64,000 nucleotides of DNA from JALZHR01 sp036388475 (GTDB lineage Bacteria; Acidobacteriota; Blastocatellia; Pyrinomonadales; Pyrinomonadaceae): NCBI GenBank assembly GCA_036388475.1, contig DASVRT010000024.1, positions 34,075 through 98,074 on the forward strand. Direction: 5' to 3'. The position numbers and the translations under genes are program-made. The notes beneath the pieces were generated by a model that saw only the letters and a list, made by a program, of their open reading frames with translations, had not been told where the DNA came from and searched no databases. Below, one piece after another: positions 28,248-37,600 of this stretch; the stretch's first letter is position 1, and every line of letters starts with the position of its first letter.

Positions 28248-28316
28248 CTGGGAACTGGGAACCGATAGTTGATAGTGAGAAGAATAAACTATCAGTTCTC
28301 AGTTCTCAGTTGTCTT
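28246..28316. repeat. heptad-period inverted repeat (AACTGGG/GTTCTCA type)
   Basis: Ten consecutive 7-mers run the full 70 bases: AACTGGG, AACTGGG, AACCGAT, AGTTGAT, AGTGAGA, AGAATAA, ACTATCA, GTTCTCA, GTTCTCA, GTTGTCT. Arms 28246-28270 and 28287-28311 are complementary in 22 of 25 positions. It starts at the stop of the PATAN gene and resembles 2706-2756. Confidence 0.92.
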
Positions 28317-28386
28317 CTTGACTTCGGACGAACAACAAAATATAGTGCTAATCTGCCTTTTATTCACAAAATAGCGCTATTTTTTG

Positions 28387-31300
28387 ATGTTCAGACTTCA
28401 ACGACTCGAAATCACAGGTTTTAAATCATTCGCCGATTACACCGAAGTAATTTTTACGGGCGACGGAATTACGGCTGTCGTCGGACCGAACGGCTGCGGG
28501 AAATCGAACGTTTCCGAATCAATCGCGTGGGTTCTGGGCGAGCAGCGCGCCAAAGCTCTGCGCGGCGGGGAAATGCAGGACGTAATTTTTCAGGGCACGA
28601 GCAAGCGCAATCCTTCGGGGATGGCGGAAGTCGTGCTGCATCTCGTCCGCGACGAGGAAGCGTTTTTTGAAGACGAGGAACACCAGCTCGGCGACATCGA
28701 CGAAGCCCTGAGCGATATTGACGAGCACGCCGTCCAAATTGAAGATTTCGAGCCGGACGCCGAAGACGTGGCGGCAAACGGAAACGGTCATCGGGAAAAC
28801 GGTTTCGACGCCGAAACCGCCGAAGTCGTCACCGCCGAAACCGGCGCGGCTTTGACGACGCAAACGAAAATAAAAACGAAACGCCATTGGCGACCGCGCC
28901 GTCTCGCGCTGGATTTCGCGCCGGGCGAATCGGTTTCCGTGACGCGCCGCCTATATCGTTCCGGCGAAAGCGAATATCTTTTGAACGGAAAAGCGTGTCG
29001 CCTGCGCGACATTCAGGATTTGTTTGCCGGAACGGGCTTGAGCGGCGCGCATTACGCGATTATCGAACAGGGACGCATCGGGCAGATTCTTTCCGCCAAA
29101 CCTTCCGACCGCCGCACTCTGATTGAAGAAGCCGCCGGAATTTCCAAATTCCGCACGCGCCAGCGCGCCGCCGAAACGCGTCTGGAATCGGCGAAAACAA
29201 ATCTGCGCCGCATTTCCGATATTGTCGATGAAATCGACAAACAGGCAAACTCGCTTCGCCGCCAGGCGTCTAAAACACGTCGTTTCAAGATTTTAAAAGA
29301 AGAACTGCGCATCACTCTGAGGCAGGTTTTCGCCGCCGAAGGCAGTTATTTAACCGAATTGGTCGGCGAGCTGGAAATCAATCTCGCCGAAGCCTCCAAA
29401 AACGAACGCGAGCTTTTCGCGCAAGTGACGGCAAAAGACGAAGCGTTTCGCACGGCGACGCAGAAGGCGCGCGAAGCCGAAGAAGAATTGAGCGATTTGC
29501 GCGCCGCGCACGCCGAAAACGCCTTGCAGCGCGACCGCGCCGAGCGCGATTTGCAGTATAAAAAGGAACAAATTGCCAATCTTGAAACGCGCGTCGAAGT
29601 TTTAAAAGGCGAAATCGAAGCGACCGGACAACGCCTCAAACTGGTCAAAGCCGAAGCCGAGCGTCTCGAAAAAGACGAGCGCAAAGAACGCGCCGAAGCC
29701 GAAAAACAGGAGCTCGCTCTGCGCGAAGCGGAAAATAAATATCAAATAAAAATCGGCGAATTAAGAGACATCGAAGCCGCGCTTGAAAAAGCGCGCGCCG
29801 AAGTTTTTCAGCACACGACCGCCTTTGAGCGTTTGTCGGAAATCGGACGCCAGCACGAAAGCACGATTGAGCGCCTGACCGAGCGCGCCGAAGGTTTAAA
29901 ACGCGAAGGCATTCGCGCCGAAGAAACTTTCGCCGAGCATCTCGCCGAAAGCAAAAAGCTCGAAACAGAACTCGTCCAAGCGCACGAAAATCAAGCGCAG
30001 CTGCAAGAGGAAAAACGAGTCTTAAACGGCGCGGCTGGCGAATCCAGAGAGATTTTAAAAACCGCCGAAAAAGAATTATCGAATTTGCGCGAGCAGTTTT
30101 CGCGCACGCGGCATCGTCTGGAAAGCTTGCAGGAACTTGAGCAGCGCCGCGCGATTTACGCGCCGACCGTGCAGAAGCTTTTCGCCGAACAAAAGAAAAT
30201 CGGCGTCGAATTTCTGGGCACTTTAACCGACGAGCTTCACGTCGAAGCGCAAGCCGAAAAAGCGGTCGAAAATGTTTTCGGCGCATTTCTGCAAACCGTT
30301 CTGGTCGAATCCGAAGCCGACGCGCGAAAAACGCTCGCCTATCTGAATGAAAACAAACTCGGAAGACTCGGCATTTTAGTTAGCGGTCGGCGGTCGGCGG
30401 TCAGCGGTCGGCAAAAGAAGAAAGCCGCGGACAACGGGCAGCTGACAACGGGCAAATTATTAAATTTTCTCGGCGTTTCCGGCGATTTTGCAAATCTTCT
30501 GGTCGAAGTTTTTCCGCGCGAAGCTTCCGCCGAAATGGTCGAAAATTTGGAAAAAGTTAAATCGAAATCCGACGAAATTTTCGTTAATTCCGACGGCGAT
30601 TTGATGATTGGCGGAAAGCTTTTCGTTGGCGGAAAGGCAAACGCGAGCGAGAAAAATTCGTCGCTGCTGGCTTTCAAACGCGAGCTGCGCGAGCTGGAAA
30701 GCGCGGGCGAAAAATTAAAAAAAGAAATCGAAAAAGCCGAAAAGGAAACGGAAAAAGCGCGAAAGAGTCTGGCTGAAAAAGAAGATAAAATCGTCGATTT
30801 GCAATCGTTTATCGTCAAATTCGAGCGAGAGGTTCTGTCGCAGGAAATTCAGGCGCGAACTTTAAAACAGGAAATCGAACGCGCCGAGCGGCACAAACGC
30901 GTCGTCTCCGAAGAAACGAAACAGATTGAAAAAGAACTGGAAGAAATTCGCGTGAAGCGCGCGGAAACCGGAGCGAGCGCCGGAAAAGCCGAAAAAGCGC
31001 GGATTGCCGCCGGCGAAAAATTGGAAAAAATTTCGCGAAATCTCAGCGATGCGCGACAGAAAGTCGAACGGGAAAACGCCGATTTAAACGAAAAGCGAAC
31101 CGCCGCGGGCATCGCCGCCGAACGCCGCCGCTCGGTTTCCGCTTCCTTGCGCCGCATCGAAGCCGAAGCGACCGAGCTCGAATCGCGCCTGGCGCGCCAG
31201 AATCTCGAAATCAACGAAAACGAAGCCGGTTATAAAAATTTAACCGCTTCAATCGCGGAAATTACGCGGAAAATCGAATCGGCGAAAGAGACGGAAGAAT

Positions 31301-32196
31301 CGGAAAACGAGGAATTAGCCGAAGCGAGCGCCAATCTGAAAAATGCACGCGAAAGCGCCGACGCGATGAGCGCCGGGCTTGCCGAATTGAACAAGCGCTC
31401 CGCCGAGGCGAGAAATGCGCGCGCCGAATTGGAAGTGCGCCAGGCTGAAAGCCTGACGCGCCTGAAAAATTTGAACGAAATCTGCTCGCACGAACTCGGT
31501 CAATCGCTCGTCGAACTGGTCGAAACAGTCGAAATTGCGGAAGATTTTGATTTGGAAGCGTCGCGTCGGCAAACCGATGAGATGCGTGAGCGCATCGAAA
31601 GTTTCGGCGCGGTCAATATGCTCGCTCTCGAAGAATTGAGCGAAACCGAAGAACGCCTTTTATTTTTGACATCGCAGCGGCAGGATATTATCGACGGCAT
31701 CGCGGCGGCGGAAGAAGCCCTGCGCGAAATCAAACAGCGCTCGCGCGAGCGTTTTCGTCACGCGTTTGAAGCGATAAACGAATATTTCCGCGAGTTTTTC
31801 CTTGAGCTTTTCGGCGGCGGTCGCGGCGAGATGACTTTGCTGGACGCCGAAGACGTGCTGGAATCGGGCATCGAAATCGTCGCGCAGCCGCCCGGAAAAC
31901 GCCTGCAAAATATTCTGCTTCTTTCCGGCGGCGAGAAAGCGATGACGGCAATTGCCCTGGTGATGGCGATTTTCAAATATCGCCCTTCGCCGTTTTGTCT
32001 GCTGGACGAAGTCGACGCGCCGCTCGACGATGCAAACGTCGGACGCTTTGTTAATAAAATCGCGGAAATGTCTGAAAAAACGCAGTTTATCGTCATCACG
32101 CACAACAAGCGAACGATGGAAGCCGCGCGCGCGCTTTACGGCGTGACGATGGAAGAGGCGGGCGTTTCAAAAGTCGTTTCGGTGAGATTTGAATAA
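28387..32196 (+). CDS. smc: chromosome segregation protein SMC
   Basis: 1269 residues from the ATG at 28387. N-terminal head with Walker A GPNGCGKSN near residue 34, two long coiled coils, a hinge near 585-760, and a C-terminal head with signature LLSGGEKAMTAIAL and Walker B CLLDEVDAPLDDAN. It compacts and segregates DNA as a dimer with ScpAB, not encoded here. Two oddities: an acidic, low-complexity insert of about 80 residues in the N-terminal head (about 89-168), and a hinge-region insert at about 667-691 encoded by heptad DNA repeats. Both keep the frame. The gene looks intact and is normally single copy. Confidence 0.95.
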   Translation: MFRLQRLEITGFKSFADYTEVIFTGDGITAVVGPNGCGKSNVSESIAWVLGEQRAKALRGGEMQDVIFQGTSKRNPSGMAEVVLHLVRDEEAFFEDEEHQLGDIDEALSDIDEHAVQIEDFEPDAEDVAANGNGHRENGFDAETAEVVTAETGAALTTQTKIKTKRHWRPRRLALDFAPGESVSVTRRLYRSGESEYLLNGKACRLRDIQDLFAGTGLSGAHYAIIEQGRIGQILSAKPSDRRTLIEEAAGISKFRTRQRAAETRLESAKTNLRRISDIVDEIDKQANSLRRQASKTRRFKILKEELRITLRQVFAAEGSYLTELVGELEINLAEASKNERELFAQVTAKDEAFRTATQKAREAEEELSDLRAAHAENALQRDRAERDLQYKKEQIANLETRVEVLKGEIEATGQRLKLVKAEAERLEKDERKERAEAEKQELALREAENKYQIKIGELRDIEAALEKARAEVFQHTTAFERLSEIGRQHESTIERLTERAEGLKREGIRAEETFAEHLAESKKLETELVQAHENQAQLQEEKRVLNGAAGESREILKTAEKELSNLREQFSRTRHRLESLQELEQRRAIYAPTVQKLFAEQKKIGVEFLGTLTDELHVEAQAEKAVENVFGAFLQTVLVESEADARKTLAYLNENKLGRLGILVSGRRSAVSGRQKKKAADNGQLTTGKLLNFLGVSGDFANLLVEVFPREASAEMVENLEKVKSKSDEIFVNSDGDLMIGGKLFVGGKANASEKNSSLLAFKRELRELESAGEKLKKEIEKAEKETEKARKSLAEKEDKIVDLQSFIVKFEREVLSQEIQARTLKQEIERAERHKRVVSEETKQIEKELEEIRVKRAETGASAGKAEKARIAAGEKLEKISRNLSDARQKVERENADLNEKRTAAGIAAERRRSVSASLRRIEAEATELESRLARQNLEINENEAGYKNLTASIAEITRKIESAKETEESENEELAEASANLKNARESADAMSAGLAELNKRSAEARNARAELEVRQAESLTRLKNLNEICSHELGQSLVELVETVEIAEDFDLEASRRQTDEMRERIESFGAVNMLALEELSETEERLLFLTSQRQDIIDGIAAAEEALREIKQRSRERFRHAFEAINEYFREFFLELFGGGRGEMTLLDAEDVLESGIEIVAQPPGKRLQNILLLSGGEKAMTAIALVMAIFKYRPSPFCLLDEVDAPLDDANVGRFVNKIAEMSEKTQFIVITHNKRTMEAARALYGVTMEEAGVSKVVSVRFE
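30385..30457. repeat. heptad repeat blocks inside smc
   Basis: Two blocks of four 7-mers: GGTCGGC, GGTCGGC, GGTCAGC, GGTCGGC (30385-30412) and GACAACG, GGCAGCT, GACAACG, GGCAAAT (30430-30457), separated by 17 bases. They encode a Ser/Gly/Arg then Asn/Gly/Thr loop in the hinge domain. The units resemble the GGTCAGC tract at 41725-41752. Confidence 0.85.
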
Positions 32197-32202
32197 ATTA
32201 AA

Positions 32203-33054
32203 ATGAAGAAATTCGCAATTATATTTTTATTACTGGGCTTGAGCCTTTCGGTTTTTTCACAAACGAAATCAAAAAAAACGGCGAAGAAAACGACTAAATC
32301 AGCGCCCGTCGTGAAGACGCCGCTGAAAGCGGAAGCGGTTGAAACCATCGAAGCTGAGGCTCCGCAAAAGAAAAATTCGCGCGATGAATCGCCGCCAATC
32401 GTAACGGAAAACAAAGCTCCGCAGAAAAAAAACCAAGCGGAAAAATCGAATGTAAATCCCGTCAAACCGGAGCCGAAATATAATTATTATTACGAATTTA
32501 CGCAGAAAGAATTCCTCGTCCGCCATATCGTCATCGAGCATGACGAGAACGGCAAGGGAAAAATCACGTTTGAAAAGAAAGATTTTGACGAGTCGATAAC
32601 CGACCCGCTTCTGCTTTCGCCCGCCTCGCTGGAAAAAATCAAGGCTTTGTTTCAGACTCTGAATTTTGTCGATGCGACCGAAGCTTATCAATCCGCCGAA
32701 AGAGATTACGGGCATCTCGGCACGATGAAAATTCGCCGTAAAACGGATGGCAAAGAGCGGACGGTCACGTTTAACTGGACGGAAAACAAAGACGCGCGGG
32801 CGCTGGCGGAAGAATATCGCAAAATCGCGCAGCAATACGTCTGGCAGTTTGATATGTCGGTGGCGCGCGAAAATCAGCCGCTCGAAGCGCCGGGCTTGAT
32901 GGACGCGCTGGAAGCTTACTTGAGAAGAAACGAAATCTCCGACCCGCCGCAGATGCTTCCGCTTTTAAAGGAACTCTCAAACGACGAGCGCATTCCGCTG
33001 ATAGCCAGAAACCGCGCGACGAAAATAATCAAGCAAATCGAGAAACCGAAATAA
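32203..33054 (+). CDS. secreted hypothetical protein
   Basis: 283 residues, 6 bases after the smc stop and probably co-transcribed. Signal peptide 1-19 (LLLGLSLSVFSQ). Residues 20-95 are a Lys/Pro/Ala-rich low-complexity linker. Residues 100-283 form a mixed alpha/beta domain with YNYYYEFTQKEFLVRHIVIEHDENGKG and a helical C-terminus. No family recognised and no catalytic motif seen. The stop codon is the first base triplet of a heptad tract. Confidence 0.6.
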   Translation: MKKFAIIFLLLGLSLSVFSQTKSKKTAKKTTKSAPVVKTPLKAEAVETIEAEAPQKKNSRDESPPIVTENKAPQKKNQAEKSNVNPVKPEPKYNYYYEFTQKEFLVRHIVIEHDENGKGKITFEKKDFDESITDPLLLSPASLEKIKALFQTLNFVDATEAYQSAERDYGHLGTMKIRRKTDGKERTVTFNWTENKDARALAEEYRKIAQQYVWQFDMSVARENQPLEAPGLMDALEAYLRRNEISDPPQMLPLLKELSNDERIPLIARNRATKIIKQIEKPK

Positions 33055-33135
33055 GTAAAAAGTAAAAAGGCATAAGTAAGAAATAAAATCTTTACTTATG
33101 CCTTTTTACTTTTTATTTATGCCTTTTTACTTTTT
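33055..33135. repeat. heptad-period perfect inverted repeat (AAAAAGT type)
   Basis: Arms 33057-33079 and 33092-33114 are perfect 23-base complements built from AAAAAGT and AAGGCAT units; a third partial copy (GCCTTTTTACTTTTT) runs to 33135. It lies between convergent genes and supplies the capA-like gene with its final Lys-Lys codons and TAA stop. Confidence 0.92.
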
Positions 33136-34275
33136 CGCGTCCATTGTGTCTTTCGCGTAAATTATGCCGTTATCGGAAATTTTCGGCATTGTTGCCGGAA
33201 AGTCCATCTGTGAAAGATTGCGAACTGTGGAAATTGCCGAGTTGGAATTATCAAAGGTTAAAATTCCTTTACCTTCCAATTTAAACGGGGTTATTTTTCC
33301 GCCCAGAAATTTGCCGTCGGCGCCGATTTTAACTTCCAACACCATTGTTTCGGCGGTTGCGCCAGCCAGTTGAAACCAGCCGTAGGTCGCAAAATTTCCG
33401 AGCGAGTAAGCAATCAGGCGGTCTTTGTAAATTTCCATTCCGCGCAAAACGTGTGGTCCGTGACCGAGCACTAAATCGGCGCCCGCGTCAATCACCGTGC
33501 GGGCAAAAAGCGGGAGATTGCCGCGCGCTTCGCCGAAGAAAATTTCGGTGCGCTGCGGAACGCGAACGTTGCCCGCGCCTTCCGCGCCGCCGTGAAATGA
33601 AACGACGACGATGTCCGAGCGCCGCGTCAAATCCGAAACCACGCGCCGCGCCGCATCCAGCTCGTTGACGTTAAGCGAGATATTATTGTGCGCAAAGGCG
33701 ACGAAAGCCACGCGTTTTCCTTTGACCTCCAGAATCGTCGAAGCAAACTGCGCGCGGTCGCTTCCGGCGTGTTTTATGCCGAGCCCGTCCAGCACTTTCC
33801 GGGTCGAAGCGCGACCGGCGTCGCCGAAATCCCCGGCGTGATTATTCGCCAGGCTCAGGACGTCAAAGCCAGCTTCTTTCAGATATTTGCCGTAGCGCGT
33901 CGGCACGCGGAAAGCGAAGCATCTGGTCGAAGTCGGCGCGCATTTGGTCGAGACGCCGCTATCGACCATCGGACCTTCGAGATTGGCAAAAGCAATGTCG
34001 GCAGCTTGAAAAAGCGGCGTCACGGCTTTGAGCAGATCCGCGCCGTCGTTGGGCGGCATTCGGGTTTCGTTCGGAAAAGTCGAGCCGAGCATAATGTCGC
34101 CGCCCGCGGCAATCGTTATCGGCTCGCGGTTGGTCGTCGGCGTCGGCGCAGCCTCAATTTGTTCGGCGCTGGCGGTCGGCACGCGGATGTCTTTGGTCTG
34201 GCACGAAGAGGCGATTATGGAAAGGCTCAGAAGTGCGATGCTTAATAAAATGAACGGAACTTTTTGTTTTGACAT
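33127..34275 (-). CDS. CapA-family lipoprotein (PGA_cap metallophosphatase fold)
   Basis: 382 residues. Lipoprotein signal with lipobox IASSC, acylated Cys at 25. The CapA fold motifs follow in order: AAGGDIMLGS, NLEGPMV, SLANNHAGDFG, SFHGGAEG and GHGPHVLRG. The family contains the poly-gamma-glutamate synthesis protein CapA, but most members in non-capsulated bacteria are periplasmic proteins of unknown substrate. No capB or capC gene is near, so I do not infer capsule synthesis. The stop is made by a heptad repeat. Confidence 0.85.
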   Translation of the reverse strand: MSKQKVPFILLSIALLSLSIIASSCQTKDIRVPTASAEQIEAAPTPTTNREPITIAAGGDIMLGSTFPNETRMPPNDGADLLKAVTPLFQAADIAFANLEGPMVDSGVSTKCAPTSTRCFAFRVPTRYGKYLKEAGFDVLSLANNHAGDFGDAGRASTRKVLDGLGIKHAGSDRAQFASTILEVKGKRVAFVAFAHNNISLNVNELDAARRVVSDLTRRSDIVVVSFHGGAEGAGNVRVPQRTEIFFGEARGNLPLFARTVIDAGADLVLGHGPHVLRGMEIYKDRLIAYSLGNFATYGWFQLAGATAETMVLEVKIGADGKFLGGKITPFKLEGKGILTFDNSNSAISTVRNLSQMDFPATMPKISDNGIIYAKDTMDAKK

Positions 34276-34310
34276 AGATGGAAAAACAGCTAAATCTTAG
34301 ATGCTGATTT

Positions 34311-34529
34311 TTATAAATTTTGCTTATCGGGCGAATTAGACATATCTTTTTTTAAGTCTTTCAGGGAATCCGGCGGCTCTTCACGATTCAAAATTTCAAA
34401 TAAAAATCTCCCGTCATTAATCAGATACCAGCCGAGCCAGCCGTAAAAGACTATCATCGCAATCGCCCACGCGATAACTCTGAGAAAAGTGTTAGCGGCT
34501 TCGTCATTTCTCCCAATCTCCGCGGGCAA
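34311..34529 (-). CDS. possible small membrane protein
   Basis: About 72 residues if the TTG at 34529 is used. The frame continues upstream into kgd, but a kgd terminator intervenes, so the longer reading is not credible. One hydrophobic helix (RVIAWAIAMIVFYGWLGWYLIN) is followed by a polar tail with EEPPDSLKDLKKD. No clear ribosome site or family. It precedes the CapA lipoprotein by 35 bases on the same strand. Confidence 0.4.
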   Translation of the reverse strand: MPAEIGRNDEAANTFLRVIAWAIAMIVFYGWLGWYLINDGRFLFEILNREEPPDSLKDLKKDMSNSPDKQNL

Positions 34530-34540
34530 AGTGAGTGAAT

Positions 34541-34579
34541 AAAAAAAATAGGCGAAACGTATTGTAATCACGTTTCGCC
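34541..34579 (-). terminator. intrinsic terminator of kgd
   Basis: On the minus strand GGCGAAACGT pairs perfectly with ACGTTTCGCC around nine bases and is followed by TATTTTTTTT. It lies 30 bases past the kgd stop. Confidence 0.88.
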
Positions 34580-34608
34580 CGAATCGCAAGGTGGTAATGC
34601 GCCTATTT

Positions 34609-37600
34609 TCAGGAACTCGCCGGAGCGATTTGCCTCGAAATCTCCGGCGTGCTCGCCGCCGAAACTTCCGTTGAATCTTCAATCAACGATTCGTTGACGA
34701 GTTTTTCCTGTTCGAGATTGTGAATCGCGTACGAGCCGGTCGCGGGCGAAGCCGAAGCCGCGCGCCCGACATAACGCAGGCTCAGATTTCCTTTGATTTG
34801 CGCCAGTCGCTGCTCGACGAAAAGCCAGCCGCCCATATTCTGCGGTTCTTCCTGCGTCCAGAAAAGCTGCGTCGCATTCGGGTAAGCGGCGAAAATTTCC
34901 TTCAGCTTTTCCGCCGGAAACGGGTAAAACTGTTCGAGACGAACAATCGCCACGCGGTCGTCGCCGGCATCTGCGCGCGCCGTTTCCAAATCGTAGAAGA
35001 CTTTGCCCGAACACAAAACGATGCGTTTAACCTTGGCTTTGTCTTTGACTTTTGCGTCGTCGATGACCGGCTGGAAACCGCCCGTTTCCAGTTCCTCAAT
35101 CGTCGAAACCGCCGCCGGCAGCCGCAAAAGGCTTTTCGGCGTCATCACAATCAAAGGGCGCACAATTTCCTGATTTACCTGACGGCGCAGCAGATGAAAA
35201 TACTGCGCCGGCGTCGTCGGATAGCAAACCTGCAAATTGTTTTCCGCGCAAAGCTGTAAAAATCTTTCGAGCCGCGCCGACGAGTGTTCCGGTCCCTGAC
35301 CTTCGTAGCCGTGCGGCAGAAGCAATATCAGGCGGCATTTTTGTCCCCATTTGTCTTCGGAGGCGGCGATGTACTGGTCGATAATCACTTGCCCGCCGTT
35401 GGCGAAATCACCGAATTGGGCTTCCCACGCCACGAAAGCGTCCTGCGCGACGCTCGAATAGCCGTATTCAAAACCGAGCACGCCCTGTTCCGAAAGCGAG
35501 CTGTCGAAAACGTGAAAACGCGCGCGCGGATTTTTATCGCTGCGCAGCTCGCCGAGCGGCGACCATTTCGCGCCGGTCTGCGTGTCATACATCAAGGCGT
35601 GACGCTGCGAAAACGTTCCGCGCCCGGAATCCTGACCGCTCAGCCGGACGAAACTGCCTTCGAGAACGAGCGAGCCGAACGCCAAAGCTTCGGCAAAGCC
35701 CCAATCCATCGGCACTTCGCCCGCGCCCATTTTTGCGCGGCGGGCAAGCTGGTTGACCATTTTCGGATTGACGTTGAAGCCATCGGGGACGAGCGAGATT
35801 TTGTTTGAAACCGTCCGGAGAATTTCGCGCGAAACGCCCGTTTCAAAAAGACGTGAGCCGTCTTCTTCCGTTTGCGGCGGTTTGAGCGCGGCTTTTTCCG
35901 GTTTATCGGCGGCGATTTGTTTGGCGCGCCGCAGAATGTCTTCGTATTTCGACACGACGCGATTCGTCATTTCATTCAAATCGTTTTCCGAGATGACGCC
36001 TTCGCGCATAAGCTGCTGCGCGTACAGATGCCGCACGCCCGGATGCGCCTTGACTTTGGCATACATCAGCGGCTGCGTGTAAGTCGGCTCGTCGCCCTCG
36101 TTGTGTCCGAGACGGCGAAAACCTATCAGGTCGAGCGCGACGTCCTTGTTATATTGCTGCCGGTAATCGAGCGCGATTCTAACCGTGCGGTAAGCCGCTT
36201 CCGGGTCGTCGCCGTTAATGTGAAAAATCGGAAGCTGCGTAATCTGCGCCGCGTCGGTCGAATAAATCGAGCTGCGCGAAGATTCCGGCGAGGTCGTAAA
36301 ACCGATTTGGTTGTTGATGACGATGTGAATCGTGCCGCCCGTCCGATAGCCTTTCAGATTCGCCAGCTGCAAAGTTTCCATCACGATGCCTTGCCCGGCA
36401 AAAGCGGCGTCGCCGTGCATCAGAACCGGCAAGACTTTATCTATCATCAATTGGCGGGAATTTTCGTCATCCGTTCTGAGCTGGTCTTGCCGCGCCCGCG
36501 CCATTCCCTCGACGACCGCGTCGACGAATTCGAGATGGCTCGGATTCGATGAAAGCTGGATGCGGACGTCTTTTCCGGCGCGGCTTTTGCGCTCGCCGAT
36601 AGCGCCCTGATGATATTTTACGTCGCCTTCGTCCGCCGGAAAGCTCGGATGCGAAATGCCTTCAAAGACGGTGAAAATGCGCTCCGCCATATCGCCCGTT
36701 TCGGCATTGCCGACGATGTTCGACAAAACGTTCAGGCGTCCGCGATGCGCCATCCCGACAAAAATTTCTTCGACGCCTTTTTCCGAAGAAAGCTCGACTA
36801 ATTGGTCGAGCATCGGAATGACGGTTTCCGTGCCTTCGAGCGAAAATCGTTTCTGACCGAGATATTTTTTATGCAGAAACTGCTCGAACTGTTCGGCTTC
36901 GATGAGTTTTTGCAAAAGCTGTTTTTTCACGTCAGCCGAAAGCGCGACCGTATCGACAAATTCCTTGCGCACCTGTTCGCGAATCCATTGCTTCTCGTCC
37001 TTGCTCTGAATGTGTCGATATTCGATGCCGACTTTGCCGCAGTAAGCGCGGCGCAAAATCGAAAGAATCTCGCGCAAAGTCGCCGTTTCCGTGCCGTGCA
37101 GCCCGCCCGTGATAAACTCGCGGTCTAAATCCCAAATCGTCAGCTTGTAGTTTTCCAGGTCGAGCTCGGGCGAATAATGCGAAGTCATATTCAGCGGGTC
37201 AACGTCCGCCAGCAGATGCCCGCGAATGCGGTAAGCGTTAATCAATTCCAGGACTTTCGCCTGTTTTTCGGTCTGCTCGCGGAAATTGTCGCCGCCGAAA
37301 AGCGACGGATTGTAGTCTTCCGCCCAGCGCAGCGGCGGGTATGTGATTTCCAAATCCCTAAAAATCTCGTCGTAAAAGTTTTCTTTCCCGATCAGATATT
37401 CGTGAATCTTTGCCAGAAATAAACCGCTTTCCGCGCCTTGAATCACGCGATGGTCGTAGGTCGAAGTAATCGTCAAAACCTTGCTGATGCCGAGCAGCGA
37501 GAGCGTGCCGGAAGTCATCGCCTGATATTCCGCCGGATATTCGATAGCGCCCGTCGCGATAATCACGCCTTGTCCGGACATCAAACGCGGATTCGAGGCG

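Noticed and set aside
34530..34682. Extended start for the small membrane protein
   Set aside because: The extension crosses the kgd terminator and overlaps the kgd 3' end.
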